DNA of 45,596 nucleotides from an uncultured Collinsella sp. Lineage in GTDB: Bacteria > Actinomycetota > Coriobacteriia > Coriobacteriales > Coriobacteriaceae. Below are positions 17,255 to 25,163 of this stretch, one piece after another. A program made the position numbers and the translations under genes. Location: the NCBI GenBank assembly GCA_900550195.1, contig URRB01000020.1, forward strand, positions 1-45,596. Direction: 5' to 3'. Numbering within the stretch: the first letter of the stretch is position 1; each line of letters begins with the position of its first letter. Under the pieces are notes generated by a model. It saw only the letters and a program-made list of their open reading frames with translations, was not told where the DNA came from and did no database searches.

Positions 17255-17618
17255 ACACGAGCCTAAACAACTGATATACATGATTGCGCGATTTTCAACC
17301 ATTTATTTCGCCATGATTGCCTGCTGGTTTCGGGTTTTATTAACGCTAAAACGTTTGACTAACCCAAGCGAAAACCCTGCTATCCTGCGGGTTGACGAAG
17401 ACTGATATCTCACCTCGCCGATACATACTGTCTGGCGAATCATTTGTCAATGAATTCGGTGAACGGTAGTAAATACCGTTCAAGCGTATGTATGTATCGG
17501 TCGCCGAGCGCGGCACCTCAGTTGGGTTCGTCGGTAGGTAAGGTATATATCGTCCGCAAGTTGCGCGGGGGCACGTCTAGGTGCTCCCGAGTAAGATTCT
17601 CTATTGATAGGAGAAGAC
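17255..17618 (+). promoter_or_regulatory. 364-base gene-free leader of the sugar-acid cluster, with nested inverted repeats
   Basis: No gene is supported here. In order it holds: AAAACGTTT (17348-17356) overlapping TTGACT (17355-17360), a -35 candidate whose best -10 is TGCTAT at 17378 (17 spacer) or TATCCT at 17381 (20 spacer); an outer inverted repeat CCGATACATAC (17418-17428) with GTATGTATCGG (17490-17500); inside it a perfect 9-bp hairpin TGAACGGTA (17460-17468) / TACCGTTCA (17474-17482); a second promoter-like pair TTGGGT (17522) and TATATA (17544); and a hairpin CGGGGGCAC (17566-17574) / GTGCTCCCG (17581-17589), 20 bases before the ribosome binding site of the first gene. This looks like an operator or RNA-structured leader; which one cannot be told from one sequence. 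Confidence 0.6.
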
Positions 17619-19232
17619 ATGGCCATCATCAACAAGGGTATGTCCAGGCGTTCGTTCCTCGGCCTCACCGGCAGCGTCGCTGCTGTCGCCGGCCTTGGTC
17701 TCACTGGCTGCGGTGGCAGCTCTAGCGACGAGGGTTCCGCTTCCGGCTCCACCGATTCCGCCAACCGTGGCGGCGGCGTGATCACCGCTGGTTCCGCTTA
17801 CGCTCCGTCCAGCTTCGATCCCGCCAGCACCGGCTCCGCTGTGGGCCTGGGTGCTAACTGGCACGTCGTCGAGGGCCTCTACGGCATCGATTACCACGAC
17901 TACAGCACCTTCAACGAGCTCGCCACCGACGATCCCAAGTCTGTGGACGACACCACTTTCGAGGTCACCATCCGCAAGGGCGCCAAGTTCTCCGATGGCA
18001 CCGAGGTCACCGCTGACGATGTCGTTGCCTCCTACACCGCTTGCGCCGCTTCCGCTACCTATGCTCCGTTCTTCCAGCCCTTCGAGTCCATCGAGGCCAA
18101 GGACGCCAGCACCGTGACGGTCAAGACTAAGGTCCCCAACTTCTCCCTGCTCAAGGATCGTCTGGCCATCGTCCGCGTTACCCCGGCCACCCAGACCGAG
18201 GAGGATCGCGCCAAGCAGCCGATCGGTTCCGGCCCCTGGATGTACGACTCTATCTCCGATACCGAGATCACCTTGGTTCCCAACCCCGAGTACAACGGTG
18301 AGTATGCTGCCGAGGATAAGAAGATCCAGTACAGCATCCTGACCGACCCCACCGCTCGCGTTACCGCTCAGCAGGAGGGCTCCACGCTCGTTATGGAGCT
18401 CGTTACCGCTGACGCCGTCGACCAGCTCGAGAGCGCCGGCTGCAAGATCGATAACGTTCAGGGTTTCGGCACCCGCTTCATCATGTTCAACGTCGCCAAG
18501 GAGCCTTGGAACAACGTCAAGGTCCGTCAGGCTGTCATGTATGCGCTCGACACCGAGAAGATGGTCAGCAACACCTTCGCCGGCCTTGCCACCGCTGCCA
18601 GCTGCTACCTGCCCAAGAGCTTCACCAACTATCATGAGGCTTCCACGGTGTACAAGACCGACGCCAAGAAGGCTAAGAAGCTCATCGAGGAGTCTGGCAT
18701 CACCCCGGGTGCCATCACCCTGCGCACCACCGACAACGAGCAGATTAAGGGCATGGCCGCCCAGGTCAAGAACGACCTCGACGCTCTCGGCTTCGATGTG
18801 ACCATCCAGACCGATACCTCGCCGGCCACTTACGCTGCCATCGACGGCGGCGAGGCCTACGATATCCTCCTTGCCCCTGGCGATCCTTCCTGCTTCGGCG
18901 CCGACCCCGACCTGCTGCTCAACTGGTGGTACGGCGACAACGTCTGGATGCAGACCCGTTGCCCGTGGAAGGAGTCCGCTGAGTGGCAGAAGCTCCACGG
19001 CCTCATGGACGAGGCTCTTGCCGCCGAGGGCGACGAGCAGCAGAAGAAGTGGAACGAGTGCTTCGACATCATTGCCGACAACGCCGTTCTGTACCCCGTT
19101 GTCCACGTCAAGACCGTCTCCGCTTCCTGGGACGATCCGTCCACTGCACCCAACGGCGAGGCCCTCGATGGCTTCAAGGGCATCGGCACGACGAGCATGT
19201 CCTTCAGGGGCGTTGCGACCGTCAAGGCGTAA
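17619..19232 (+). CDS. peptide-type (SBP family 5) ABC substrate-binding lipoprotein, sialic-acid-like cluster
   Basis: Captures the substrate outside the membrane and delivers it to the permease pair encoded next. The 537-residue protein starts with a twin-arginine signal (SRRSFLG, Arg10-Arg11) ending in the lipobox LTGC, so Cys31 would be lipidated; a Gly/Ser/Asp linker follows. The mature part resembles the DppA/OppA family (FSDGTEVTADDVVASY, KVRQAVMYALD, DILLAPGDPSC). This family carries peptides but also nickel and, in the SatABCD system of Haemophilus ducreyi, sialic acid. Here the downstream NanK/NanE-type genes make a sugar acid more likely than a peptide; this is context, not binding-site evidence. 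ATG at 17619 follows AGGAG by 5 bases. Very strong codon bias suggests high expression. Confidence 0.85.
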   Translation: MAIINKGMSRRSFLGLTGSVAAVAGLGLTGCGGSSSDEGSASGSTDSANRGGGVITAGSAYAPSSFDPASTGSAVGLGANWHVVEGLYGIDYHDYSTFNELATDDPKSVDDTTFEVTIRKGAKFSDGTEVTADDVVASYTACAASATYAPFFQPFESIEAKDASTVTVKTKVPNFSLLKDRLAIVRVTPATQTEEDRAKQPIGSGPWMYDSISDTEITLVPNPEYNGEYAAEDKKIQYSILTDPTARVTAQQEGSTLVMELVTADAVDQLESAGCKIDNVQGFGTRFIMFNVAKEPWNNVKVRQAVMYALDTEKMVSNTFAGLATAASCYLPKSFTNYHEASTVYKTDAKKAKKLIEESGITPGAITLRTTDNEQIKGMAAQVKNDLDALGFDVTIQTDTSPATYAAIDGGEAYDILLAPGDPSCFGADPDLLLNWWYGDNVWMQTRCPWKESAEWQKLHGLMDEALAAEGDEQQKKWNECFDIIADNAVLYPVVHVKTVSASWDDPSTAPNGEALDGFKGIGTTSMSFRGVATVKA

Positions 19233-19294
19233 GACTCGCTTGAGTCTGTATGCAGGATGTCGGTCGTTGGGACCGTATCCTCATAGTTGAAACA

Positions 19295-19349
19295 AAGACC
19301 CGGGCGGCAACGATGTCGCTCGGGTCTTGTAATGAGTATCCGTACTCAT
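19295..19349 (+). terminator. stem-loops between binding protein and permease genes
   Basis: AAGACCCG plus GGCG (19295-19306) pairs with CGCT plus CGGGTCTT (19317-19328), a 12-bp stem with one G-U pair and a 10-base loop; a second perfect 7-bp hairpin ATGAGTA/TACTCAT (19332-19349) follows. There is no T-run, so this is more likely a processing or mRNA-stabilising structure that raises binding-protein level over permease level than a full terminator. Confidence 0.6.
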
Positions 19350-19389
19350 ATACCAGTTGGTCCTACCGACAAAAGAAAGGGGAGAGAAC

Positions 19390-20346
19390 GTGAACAACTT
19401 GCTACGTTTGATTGGAAGGCGTCTTGTGGCGCTGCCGATCATGGCATTGGGCGTCACCGTCCTGGTGTTCTTCCTTATGTCGTTCTCCAAGACCGACCCC
19501 GCCTACACGGCGTTGGGTGACGGTGCCTCGCCCGAGGCGGTTGCCGAGTACCATGAGAAGTATGGTCTGGACGACCCCTGGCCCGTGCGCTATGTGCGCT
19601 ATATGGGCGATTTGATCCATGGCGACATGGGCACCTATGGTGCTGCTCGCAACTCCGTTGCCAAGCGCATCTCCACGGCCCTGCCCGTCACGATGCAGCT
19701 GACCTTTATCGGTCTTGCTATCGGTGCGGTCGTTTCGTTTTTGCTCGGCGTCATCGCGGCACTGTATCGCGACAAATGGCCGGACCAAGTGATCCGCGTC
19801 TTTTCCATCGCCGGCTTGGCAACCCCGTCGTTCTGGCTTGCCGTTCTGTTGATCCTGCTGTTCTCTTCCTACCTTAAGGTGCTCCCGGCATCGGGTGCTC
19901 TGCCTCACTTCACCACGAATCCGGTTGGCTATCTGGGACGTATGATCATGCCCGCCATCGCCTTGGCATTTCCGCTGACGGGCCAGATGACTCGTATCGT
20001 GCGTACCGCCATGGTCGAGGAGCTCGACAAGGATTATGTCCGTATGGCTCGCGGCGCCGGCGTTCCCGAGAAGGTCGTCGTCGGCATCAACGTTCTTCGC
20101 AATGCGCTGATCACCCCGGTCACCACCCTCGGTCTTAAGATCGGTTACCTTATGGGCGGCGCCGTCGTCATCGAGGTTATCTTCAACCTCCCCGGCATGG
20201 GCACCGCGATTCTGCAGGGCGTTCAGGGCAACGAGGCGAACCTGGTTCAGGGCGTCGTTATCGTCGTTGCTCTTGCCTTCATCATCATCAACATCGTGGT
20301 TGACATGCTCTATCTGCTCATCAACCCGCGCATCAGGACGGTGTAG
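19390..20346 (+). CDS. ABC permease, DppB type
   Basis: First membrane subunit of the importer. The 318-residue protein has the N-terminal LIGRRLVALPIMALGVTVLV membrane segment of DppB/OppB permeases, about six helices, the conserved GYLGRMIMPAIAL turn and the EAA-type coupling loop (DYVRMARGAGVPEKVV) that docks to the ATPase, ending with the LLINPRIRTV tail of the family. The start is GTG at 19390 after AAGGGGAGAG; an in-frame ATG at 19357 lies before this site and would add a hydrophilic stretch not found in the family. The next gene begins 3 bases after the stop. Confidence 0.92.
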   Translation: MNNLLRLIGRRLVALPIMALGVTVLVFFLMSFSKTDPAYTALGDGASPEAVAEYHEKYGLDDPWPVRYVRYMGDLIHGDMGTYGAARNSVAKRISTALPVTMQLTFIGLAIGAVVSFLLGVIAALYRDKWPDQVIRVFSIAGLATPSFWLAVLLILLFSSYLKVLPASGALPHFTTNPVGYLGRMIMPAIALAFPLTGQMTRIVRTAMVEELDKDYVRMARGAGVPEKVVVGINVLRNALITPVTTLGLKIGYLMGGAVVIEVIFNLPGMGTAILQGVQGNEANLVQGVVIVVALAFIIINIVVDMLYLLINPRIRTV

Positions 20347-20349
20347 ATT

Positions 20350-22365
20350 ATGGTAAAGATTCGAGAGAAGCAAACCGAGCAGCTCGAGAAGGCTGCCTCC
20401 AAGGGGCTCAAGCTCGGTGGCTGGAAGAAGATGACGCTGTCTTCTAAGATTGCCGCCGTCGTGCTGGTGCTGGTCGCCCTGACTGCGATTCTGGCGCCCC
20501 TTCTTGCCCCCTATAGCCCGGTCGAGATCTTTACGGCTCGCCAGGCTCCCGGCAACGGATTTATCTTCGGTACCGACGATAAGGGTCGCGATATTCTGTC
20601 GCGTATGCTCTACGGTGGTCGTTACTCGCTGATTATCGGCTTTGGCGCCACTGCCATGGCTCTGGTCTGCGGCTCGGTCGTGGGCGCCCTTGCAGCGGTT
20701 TCGCGCAAGGCCGTCTCCGAGACGATCATGCGTATCTTGGACATCATCATGTCCATCCCGGGCATCGCCCTCGCGGCCGTCTTCGTCTCCATCCTGGGCA
20801 ACTCCGTGCCGTCGATCATCTTCGCCATCGGCTTTATGTACACTCCGCAGATTGCCCGTATCGTGCGCGCCAACATCGTGTCCGAGTACGGCGAGGACTA
20901 TGTCCGCGCGGTCATCGTTTCCGGCGCCAAGGCTCCGTGGATTTTGATCAAGCATGTTCTGCGTAACTGCATCGCCCCGATCATGGTCTTCACCGTTACC
21001 CTGGTCGCCGACGCCATCATCTTCGAGGCCTCGCTGACCTTCATCGGCGCTGGTATCCAGGAGCCCACCGCTACCTGGGGCAACATCCTCGCCGACGCCC
21101 GCGGCGGCGTGCTCGCCGGCCGTTGGTGGCAGGCGCTGTTCCCGGGCCTGGCCATCATGATCACCTGCCTGGCGCTCAACATCCTCTCCGAGGGCATTAC
21201 CGACGCCATGGCCGCTGCTCCCTCCGCCGCCCTGGATCCGACCGATTCCTCCAAGCGCCGCGAGGCCGACCTGCTGGTCTCCGACCCCGTTCGCGCCTAT
21301 AAGGAGCAAGCCCAGTCCCTCTCAGCTCGCCTTGGCGCCCTGCGCGATGTCGAGCTCAAGCGTGACGATCGCCATGTGCCCGACGAGTCTGTCGAACCGA
21401 TCCTTTCGGTCCGCGATTTCTGCATCCAGTTTGAGCACCACGGCGATATCAACGTCGTCGACCATGTCAACTTTGACGTCCGTCCTGGCCAGACTATGGG
21501 CCTGGTGGGCGAGTCCGGTTGCGGTAAGTCCATCACCACGCTGGCCATCATGGGCCTGACCGATGAGGACGAGCACCTTTCCGGCGAGGTCCTCTGGGAG
21601 GGCCGTGACCTGCTCAAGATGAGCAAGAAGGAGTGGTTCGGCCTGCGCGGTACCGATATCGCCATGGTCTATCAGGACGCCCTGTCCTCGCTCAACCCCT
21701 CCATGCTCATCTCTGCCCAGATGAAGCAGCTCACCAAGCGCGGCGGCACCCGCAGCGCCGAGGAACTCCTGGAGCTCGTGGGCCTCGACCCCAAGCGTAC
21801 GCTCGAGAGTTACCCGCATGAGCTTTCCGGCGGCCAGCGTCAGCGTGTTCTGATCGCTATGGCCCTTACCCGCGACCCCAAGCTGGTCATCTGCGACGAG
21901 CCCACGACCGCTCTGGACGTTACCGTCCAGAAGCAGGTCATCAAGCTGCTCAACGACCTTCAGGCCAAACTCGGCTTTGCCATGATCTTCGTCTCGCATG
22001 ACTTGGCGCTGGTCGCCGAGGTCGCCCATAACATCACGGTTATGTACGCCGGTCAGGTTATCGAGCAGGCGCCCACCAAGGAGCTGCTCACTAACCCGAT
22101 CCACGAGTACACCCGCGGTCTTCTGGGCTCCGTTCTGTCCATCGAGAGCGGTTCGGGCCGTCTGCACCAGGTGCCCGGCGCCGTTCCGAGCCCGCGCGAT
22201 TTCCCCAAGGGCGATCGCTTCGCGCCCCGCTCGAGCCATCCGCGCATTGGCCTGGACACCCGTCCGGTCTTCAAGCGCGTGCCCGGCACCGAGCACTTCT
22301 ATTCCGAGCTCCCCGACGAGGTGCTCAAGGCAAATGGTTTGACCCCTCACGCGGAGGTGATGTAG
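20350..22365 (+). CDS. fused ABC permease (DppC type) and ATPase (DppD type)
   Basis: One 671-residue chain combines the second membrane subunit and one ATPase. Residues 1-300 form a DppC-like permease: N-terminal helix near 30-55, GTDDKGRDILSRMLYGGRYS and the coupling loop YGEDYVRAVIVSGAKA. After a charged linker of about 45 residues the ATPase begins: Walker A GESGCGKS (387-394), signature LSGGQRQRV (about 491), Walker B LVICDEPTTALD (about 515). The C-terminal tail lacks the four-cysteine motif seen in OppD/OppF of the second importer in this window (GDRFAPRSSHP stands where a Cys-rich block is usual). The fusion is continuous with no frameshift sign. It abuts the next ATPase gene (TAGATG). 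Substrate as inferred for the cluster. Confidence 0.93.
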   Translation: MVKIREKQTEQLEKAASKGLKLGGWKKMTLSSKIAAVVLVLVALTAILAPLLAPYSPVEIFTARQAPGNGFIFGTDDKGRDILSRMLYGGRYSLIIGFGATAMALVCGSVVGALAAVSRKAVSETIMRILDIIMSIPGIALAAVFVSILGNSVPSIIFAIGFMYTPQIARIVRANIVSEYGEDYVRAVIVSGAKAPWILIKHVLRNCIAPIMVFTVTLVADAIIFEASLTFIGAGIQEPTATWGNILADARGGVLAGRWWQALFPGLAIMITCLALNILSEGITDAMAAAPSAALDPTDSSKRREADLLVSDPVRAYKEQAQSLSARLGALRDVELKRDDRHVPDESVEPILSVRDFCIQFEHHGDINVVDHVNFDVRPGQTMGLVGESGCGKSITTLAIMGLTDEDEHLSGEVLWEGRDLLKMSKKEWFGLRGTDIAMVYQDALSSLNPSMLISAQMKQLTKRGGTRSAEELLELVGLDPKRTLESYPHELSGGQRQRVLIAMALTRDPKLVICDEPTTALDVTVQKQVIKLLNDLQAKLGFAMIFVSHDLALVAEVAHNITVMYAGQVIEQAPTKELLTNPIHEYTRGLLGSVLSIESGSGRLHQVPGAVPSPRDFPKGDRFAPRSSHPRIGLDTRPVFKRVPGTEHFYSELPDEVLKANGLTPHAEVM

Positions 22366-23193
22366 ATGAGCGAGACCGCAGTCAACGGCGTCGAGCCGAT
22401 CATCTTCCTTGATGACGTCCACGTCACCTTTAGGACCCGTACCGGCTCGATTCTGCACCCTAACCTGGTTCACGCCGTCCAGGGTGTAACGATTAGGCTC
22501 ATGCCCGGTCAGACGATCGGCATCGTCGGCGAGTCCGGTTGCGGTAAGTCCACCACCGCCAACGTCATGTGCGGCCTGCAGGCCCCCACGAGCGGCAAGG
22601 TCTACTTTAAGGGCAAGGACGTTACCAAACGTACCGCCGAGGACCGTCGCCACATGGGTCGCGTCATCTCGGTCGTGTTCCAGAACCCGGCCACGGCACT
22701 CAACCCCCGCATGGTCGTTCGCGAGCAACTGCTCGACCCCATGCGCGTCCACAACCTGGGTACCGAGGCCGAGCAGGAGAAGCGCGTCAAGGAGCTCTTG
22801 GAGCTCACCGGTCTGCCCAGCTCCGCCGCCGAGGTTCTTCCCGGCCAGCTTTCGGGCGGCCAGCGCCAGCGCGTCGCAATTGCCCGTGCCCTGTCGCTGA
22901 ACCCCGATGCCATCATCGCCGACGAGCCCACCTCGGCTCTGGACGTTTCGGTCCGCGCGCAGATTCTGAACCTGCTGACCGACCTTAAGAAGGAGCTCGG
23001 CCTGGCCATGGTGTTCATCAGCCATGACATCCAGACGGTCCGCTATATCTCTGACGACATCATCGTTATGAATGGCGGCAAGATCGTCGAGCAGGGCGAG
23101 GCCAAGCAGGTCTTCCAGCACCCCCAGGACCCCTACACCAAGATGCTGCTCGGCGCTGCGCCGTCGCTGCTGCATCCCAAGCTCGGCGAGTAA
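22366..23193 (+). CDS. ABC ATPase, DppF type
   Basis: Second ATPase of the importer, pairing with the ATPase half of the fusion. The 275-residue protein has Walker A GESGCGKST (about 55-63), Q-loop VVFQNPATALNPR, signature LSGGQRQRVAIA, Walker B and D-loop AIIADEPTSALDVS and switch VFISHDIQ. It ends soon after the DPYTKMLLGAAP segment and so lacks the C-terminal oligopeptide-transport extension with cysteines present in the OppF copy at 40500. Starts directly after the fusion stop codon, so it is translationally coupled. Confidence 0.92.
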   Translation: MSETAVNGVEPIIFLDDVHVTFRTRTGSILHPNLVHAVQGVTIRLMPGQTIGIVGESGCGKSTTANVMCGLQAPTSGKVYFKGKDVTKRTAEDRRHMGRVISVVFQNPATALNPRMVVREQLLDPMRVHNLGTEAEQEKRVKELLELTGLPSSAAEVLPGQLSGGQRQRVAIARALSLNPDAIIADEPTSALDVSVRAQILNLLTDLKKELGLAMVFISHDIQTVRYISDDIIVMNGGKIVEQGEAKQVFQHPQDPYTKMLLGAAPSLLHPKLGE

Positions 23194-23209
23194 CCTCGCT
23201 TTCCCTCCC

Positions 23210-23237
23210 GTGCGCCCGGTTCCCTTGCCGGGCGCAC
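23210..23237 (+). repeat. intercistronic hairpin before the esterase pair
   Basis: GTGCGCCCGG (23210-23219) and CCGGGCGCAC (23228-23237) form a perfect 10-bp stem with an 8-base loop. No T-run follows, so an attenuating or mRNA-processing role is more likely than full termination. Confidence 0.6.
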
Positions 23238-23273
23238 CTCCGTTGCGATTTCGAAAGGTTGGGTTCACGAGCC

Positions 23274-24251
23274 ATGCCAAGTGCTCAGGAGCTGCAACAG
23301 CAATTTGGTGGGTATCGGGGCGCCATGTCCCGTCCATCCGATTTCGATCTCTTTTGGAATGACCGCATGGCCGAGGCCGACGCCGTCGGGCTTGACTATG
23401 CGATCGAGACGGCATCGGTCACCGATGCCGCGACCTGCCAGCTTTTCGACCTCTGGTATACCGGCATGTGTGGCGCTCGCCTGCATGCCAAGTACCTTAA
23501 ACCCGTCTCGGACGAGCCCGTGCCATTGGTGCTTCAGTTTCATGGGTATCCGGGTGCAAGCCGCAGCTGGTTTGAGCAGGCGTCGTTTGCGGGCATGGGC
23601 ATGGCACTCATCGCCCTCGACTGCCCCGGCCAAGGAGGTCCCTCCGAGGACATTGGTGGATTTGAGGGCACAACGGTTGCCGGGCATATCGTCGCCGGCA
23701 TCGACGGCGACCCGGCCAACCTCTACTATGTCCGCTTACACCAAGATATTCGAATCCTGTGCCGTATTGTTCGTGAGCTCGAGGGCATCGATCTTGCCCG
23801 TGTGTTTGTGAACGGCGCGTCGCAGGGCGGCGGTTTGGGTATTGCGACCTGTGCGCTTAATAGCGAGCTTATCAATCGTGCCGCCATCCTCTATCCCTTC
23901 CTGTCGGATTTCCGCCTGGTCTGGGATTTGGATGCCGACGACATTGCCTACGAAGGCCTGCGCTATTGGTCTCGCTGGTTTGATGAGGACTCGACTCGTA
24001 TTGACGAAGCCTATGCCAAGCTGGCGTACTTCGATTCCAAGAACTTTGCCCCTATGGTCAAATGCCCCGTGCTGTTTGGCACTGGCACAGCCGATATCGT
24101 CTGTCCGCCAGCGACGCAGTTTGCGGTCTATAACAACCTGACCTGCGAAAAGCGTCATGAGTTCTTTGAAGGCTTTGGCCACGAGGAGATTCAGGATTTT
24201 GACGATTTGATCATTCCGTTTTTCTGCAAGGGAGGGGAGGCTCATGTCTAA
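23274..24251 (+). CDS. CE7/AXE1-type acetyl esterase, intact triad
   Basis: Probable cytoplasmic sugar O-acetyl esterase. The 325-residue alpha/beta hydrolase carries the AXE1 marks RPSDFDLFWND near the N-terminus, LQFHGYPGASRSW (oxyanion region) and a full catalytic triad: Ser183 in GASQGGG, Asp274 in GTADIVCPP and His303 in FGHEE. There is no signal peptide, so substrate must be imported first. ATG at 23274 is chosen because the TTG at 23259 directly touches its only possible binding site (AAAGG, ending 23258). CE7 enzymes deacetylate xylo-oligosaccharides and cephalosporin C; here the neighbours suggest O-acetylated sialic acid or a similar sugar, an inference. It overlaps the next gene by 8 bases. 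Confidence 0.87.
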   Translation: MPSAQELQQQFGGYRGAMSRPSDFDLFWNDRMAEADAVGLDYAIETASVTDAATCQLFDLWYTGMCGARLHAKYLKPVSDEPVPLVLQFHGYPGASRSWFEQASFAGMGMALIALDCPGQGGPSEDIGGFEGTTVAGHIVAGIDGDPANLYYVRLHQDIRILCRIVRELEGIDLARVFVNGASQGGGLGIATCALNSELINRAAILYPFLSDFRLVWDLDADDIAYEGLRYWSRWFDEDSTRIDEAYAKLAYFDSKNFAPMVKCPVLFGTGTADIVCPPATQFAVYNNLTCEKRHEFFEGFGHEEIQDFDDLIIPFFCKGGEAHV

Positions 24252-25095
24252 GTGCGAGAGCAATGTTGACGAGCTGATTGTCCCCGGGCTCGTGGGAATT
24301 CCTGGAACGGTTTCGTCAAGGCTCGCAGAATATCGGGACTGGCGCGGTGATGTCCAAGCAGATGTTTCTGATTTAGAGACATGCGCTTCGAATCTTGAGA
24401 TTCAAGGCCTGGCCATTACGGCGATTGACTTTGTTAACCCCTGCGCCCGTTACTCGGAGGTCTCCTTTGAGCTCGGTGACGATGCGATTCACGCTCGTTT
24501 GATCGAGCCTGTCGGTCGTGCCCGAGTATCTGAGCGCGTGCCGCTGTGCCTGATGTTCCACGACATCGATCGGCCTGTGCGCGGCTGGCATCACATGACG
24601 AGATTTGCCGCCATGGGGTATGCCGTCCTCGCGCTGGATGACGATGTTGCTGGTGCGGACGACCTGCAGCGGGGGATTTCTTCGTCCGCTTTTGTCGAGC
24701 GCGTCCGTTGGGGTTGCGCGTTGGCGAAGGTGGCGCGCAATCTTGATGGCATGGACCCCGACCGCATCTTTGCATGGGGCGAGGGCCTTGGCGGCGGAGT
24801 CGCGCTGGCGGTTTCTGCTCTGGACGAGCGGGGCCTCGCCTGCACGGCGGTTGCCAATCCAATTCCCGGTGGCCTTGAGGCGCTGTCGTCTCGGGTGCGC
24901 GGATCGGTGCTCATGGGCACATCGCTCATGGATGCCGCGAGCGACCCCAAGGGCCAGTTTGCCGTATTCAACGGTCTTGAGTGTGACCGGAGGCATATCG
25001 TCTATGCCAAATACGCTCACGAGCGCATCAATGCGTTCGAAAACGAAGTCGTCGACTTCTTTAACCAAACGTTCTACCCGTGTTCTTTGGCCTAG
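24244..25095 (+). CDS. CE7/AXE1-type paralogue lacking the nucleophile serine
   Basis: A 283-residue alpha/beta-hydrolase clearly related to the gene before it, but probably not an active serine esterase. Aligned by eye, GASQGGG of the partner corresponds to GEGLGGG, so the nucleophile position is Gly181; the acid Asp230 (GTSLMDAA) and His259 (YAHER) remain, and the end segment QFAVFNGLECDRRH aligns with QFAVYNNLTCEKRH. The N-terminal RPSDFDLFW mark is degenerate (SRLAEYRDW). It starts inside the end of its partner (8-base overlap), implying equal synthesis and possibly a hetero-oligomer, since CE7 enzymes are usually hexamers. No frameshift or stop breaks it, so it is a maintained pseudoenzyme candidate, not a pseudogene. 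Confidence 0.8.
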   Translation: MSKCESNVDELIVPGLVGIPGTVSSRLAEYRDWRGDVQADVSDLETCASNLEIQGLAITAIDFVNPCARYSEVSFELGDDAIHARLIEPVGRARVSERVPLCLMFHDIDRPVRGWHHMTRFAAMGYAVLALDDDVAGADDLQRGISSSAFVERVRWGCALAKVARNLDGMDPDRIFAWGEGLGGGVALAVSALDERGLACTAVANPIPGGLEALSSRVRGSVLMGTSLMDAASDPKGQFAVFNGLECDRRHIVYAKYAHERINAFENEVVDFFNQTFYPCSLA

Positions 25096-25121
25096 GCGGC
25101 CTGGACACTGCCAACAAGAGT

Positions 25122-25140
25122 GGGCGGCATAGGGCTGCCC
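25122..25140 (+). repeat. small hairpin before the aldolase gene
   Basis: GGGCGGC (25122-25128) pairs with GCTGCCC (25134-25140), one G-U pair, 5-base loop, 11 bases before the AAGGAG of the aldolase. No T-run. Confidence 0.45.
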
Positions 25141-25163
25141 GCCAGACAACTAAGGAGATTCTT

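Noticed and set aside
17488..17541. 17-codon reading frame in the sugar-cluster leader (MYVSVAERG...)
   Set aside because: No Shine-Dalgarno sequence, and its start lies inside the inverted repeat arm; a leader peptide is not supported.
17601..19106. Long (501-residue) leftward ORF opposite the binding-protein gene, and similar mirror ORFs opposite uvrA, gap, pgk, gpmI and oppA
   Set aside because: They are opposite-strand shadows created by strongly biased codons; composition is Val/Gly/Asp-rich with no domain, and no ribosome binding sites.
23259..23276. TTG start for the first esterase
   Set aside because: The only binding site (AAAGG) touches the TTG directly; ATG at 23274 fits the family N-terminus.
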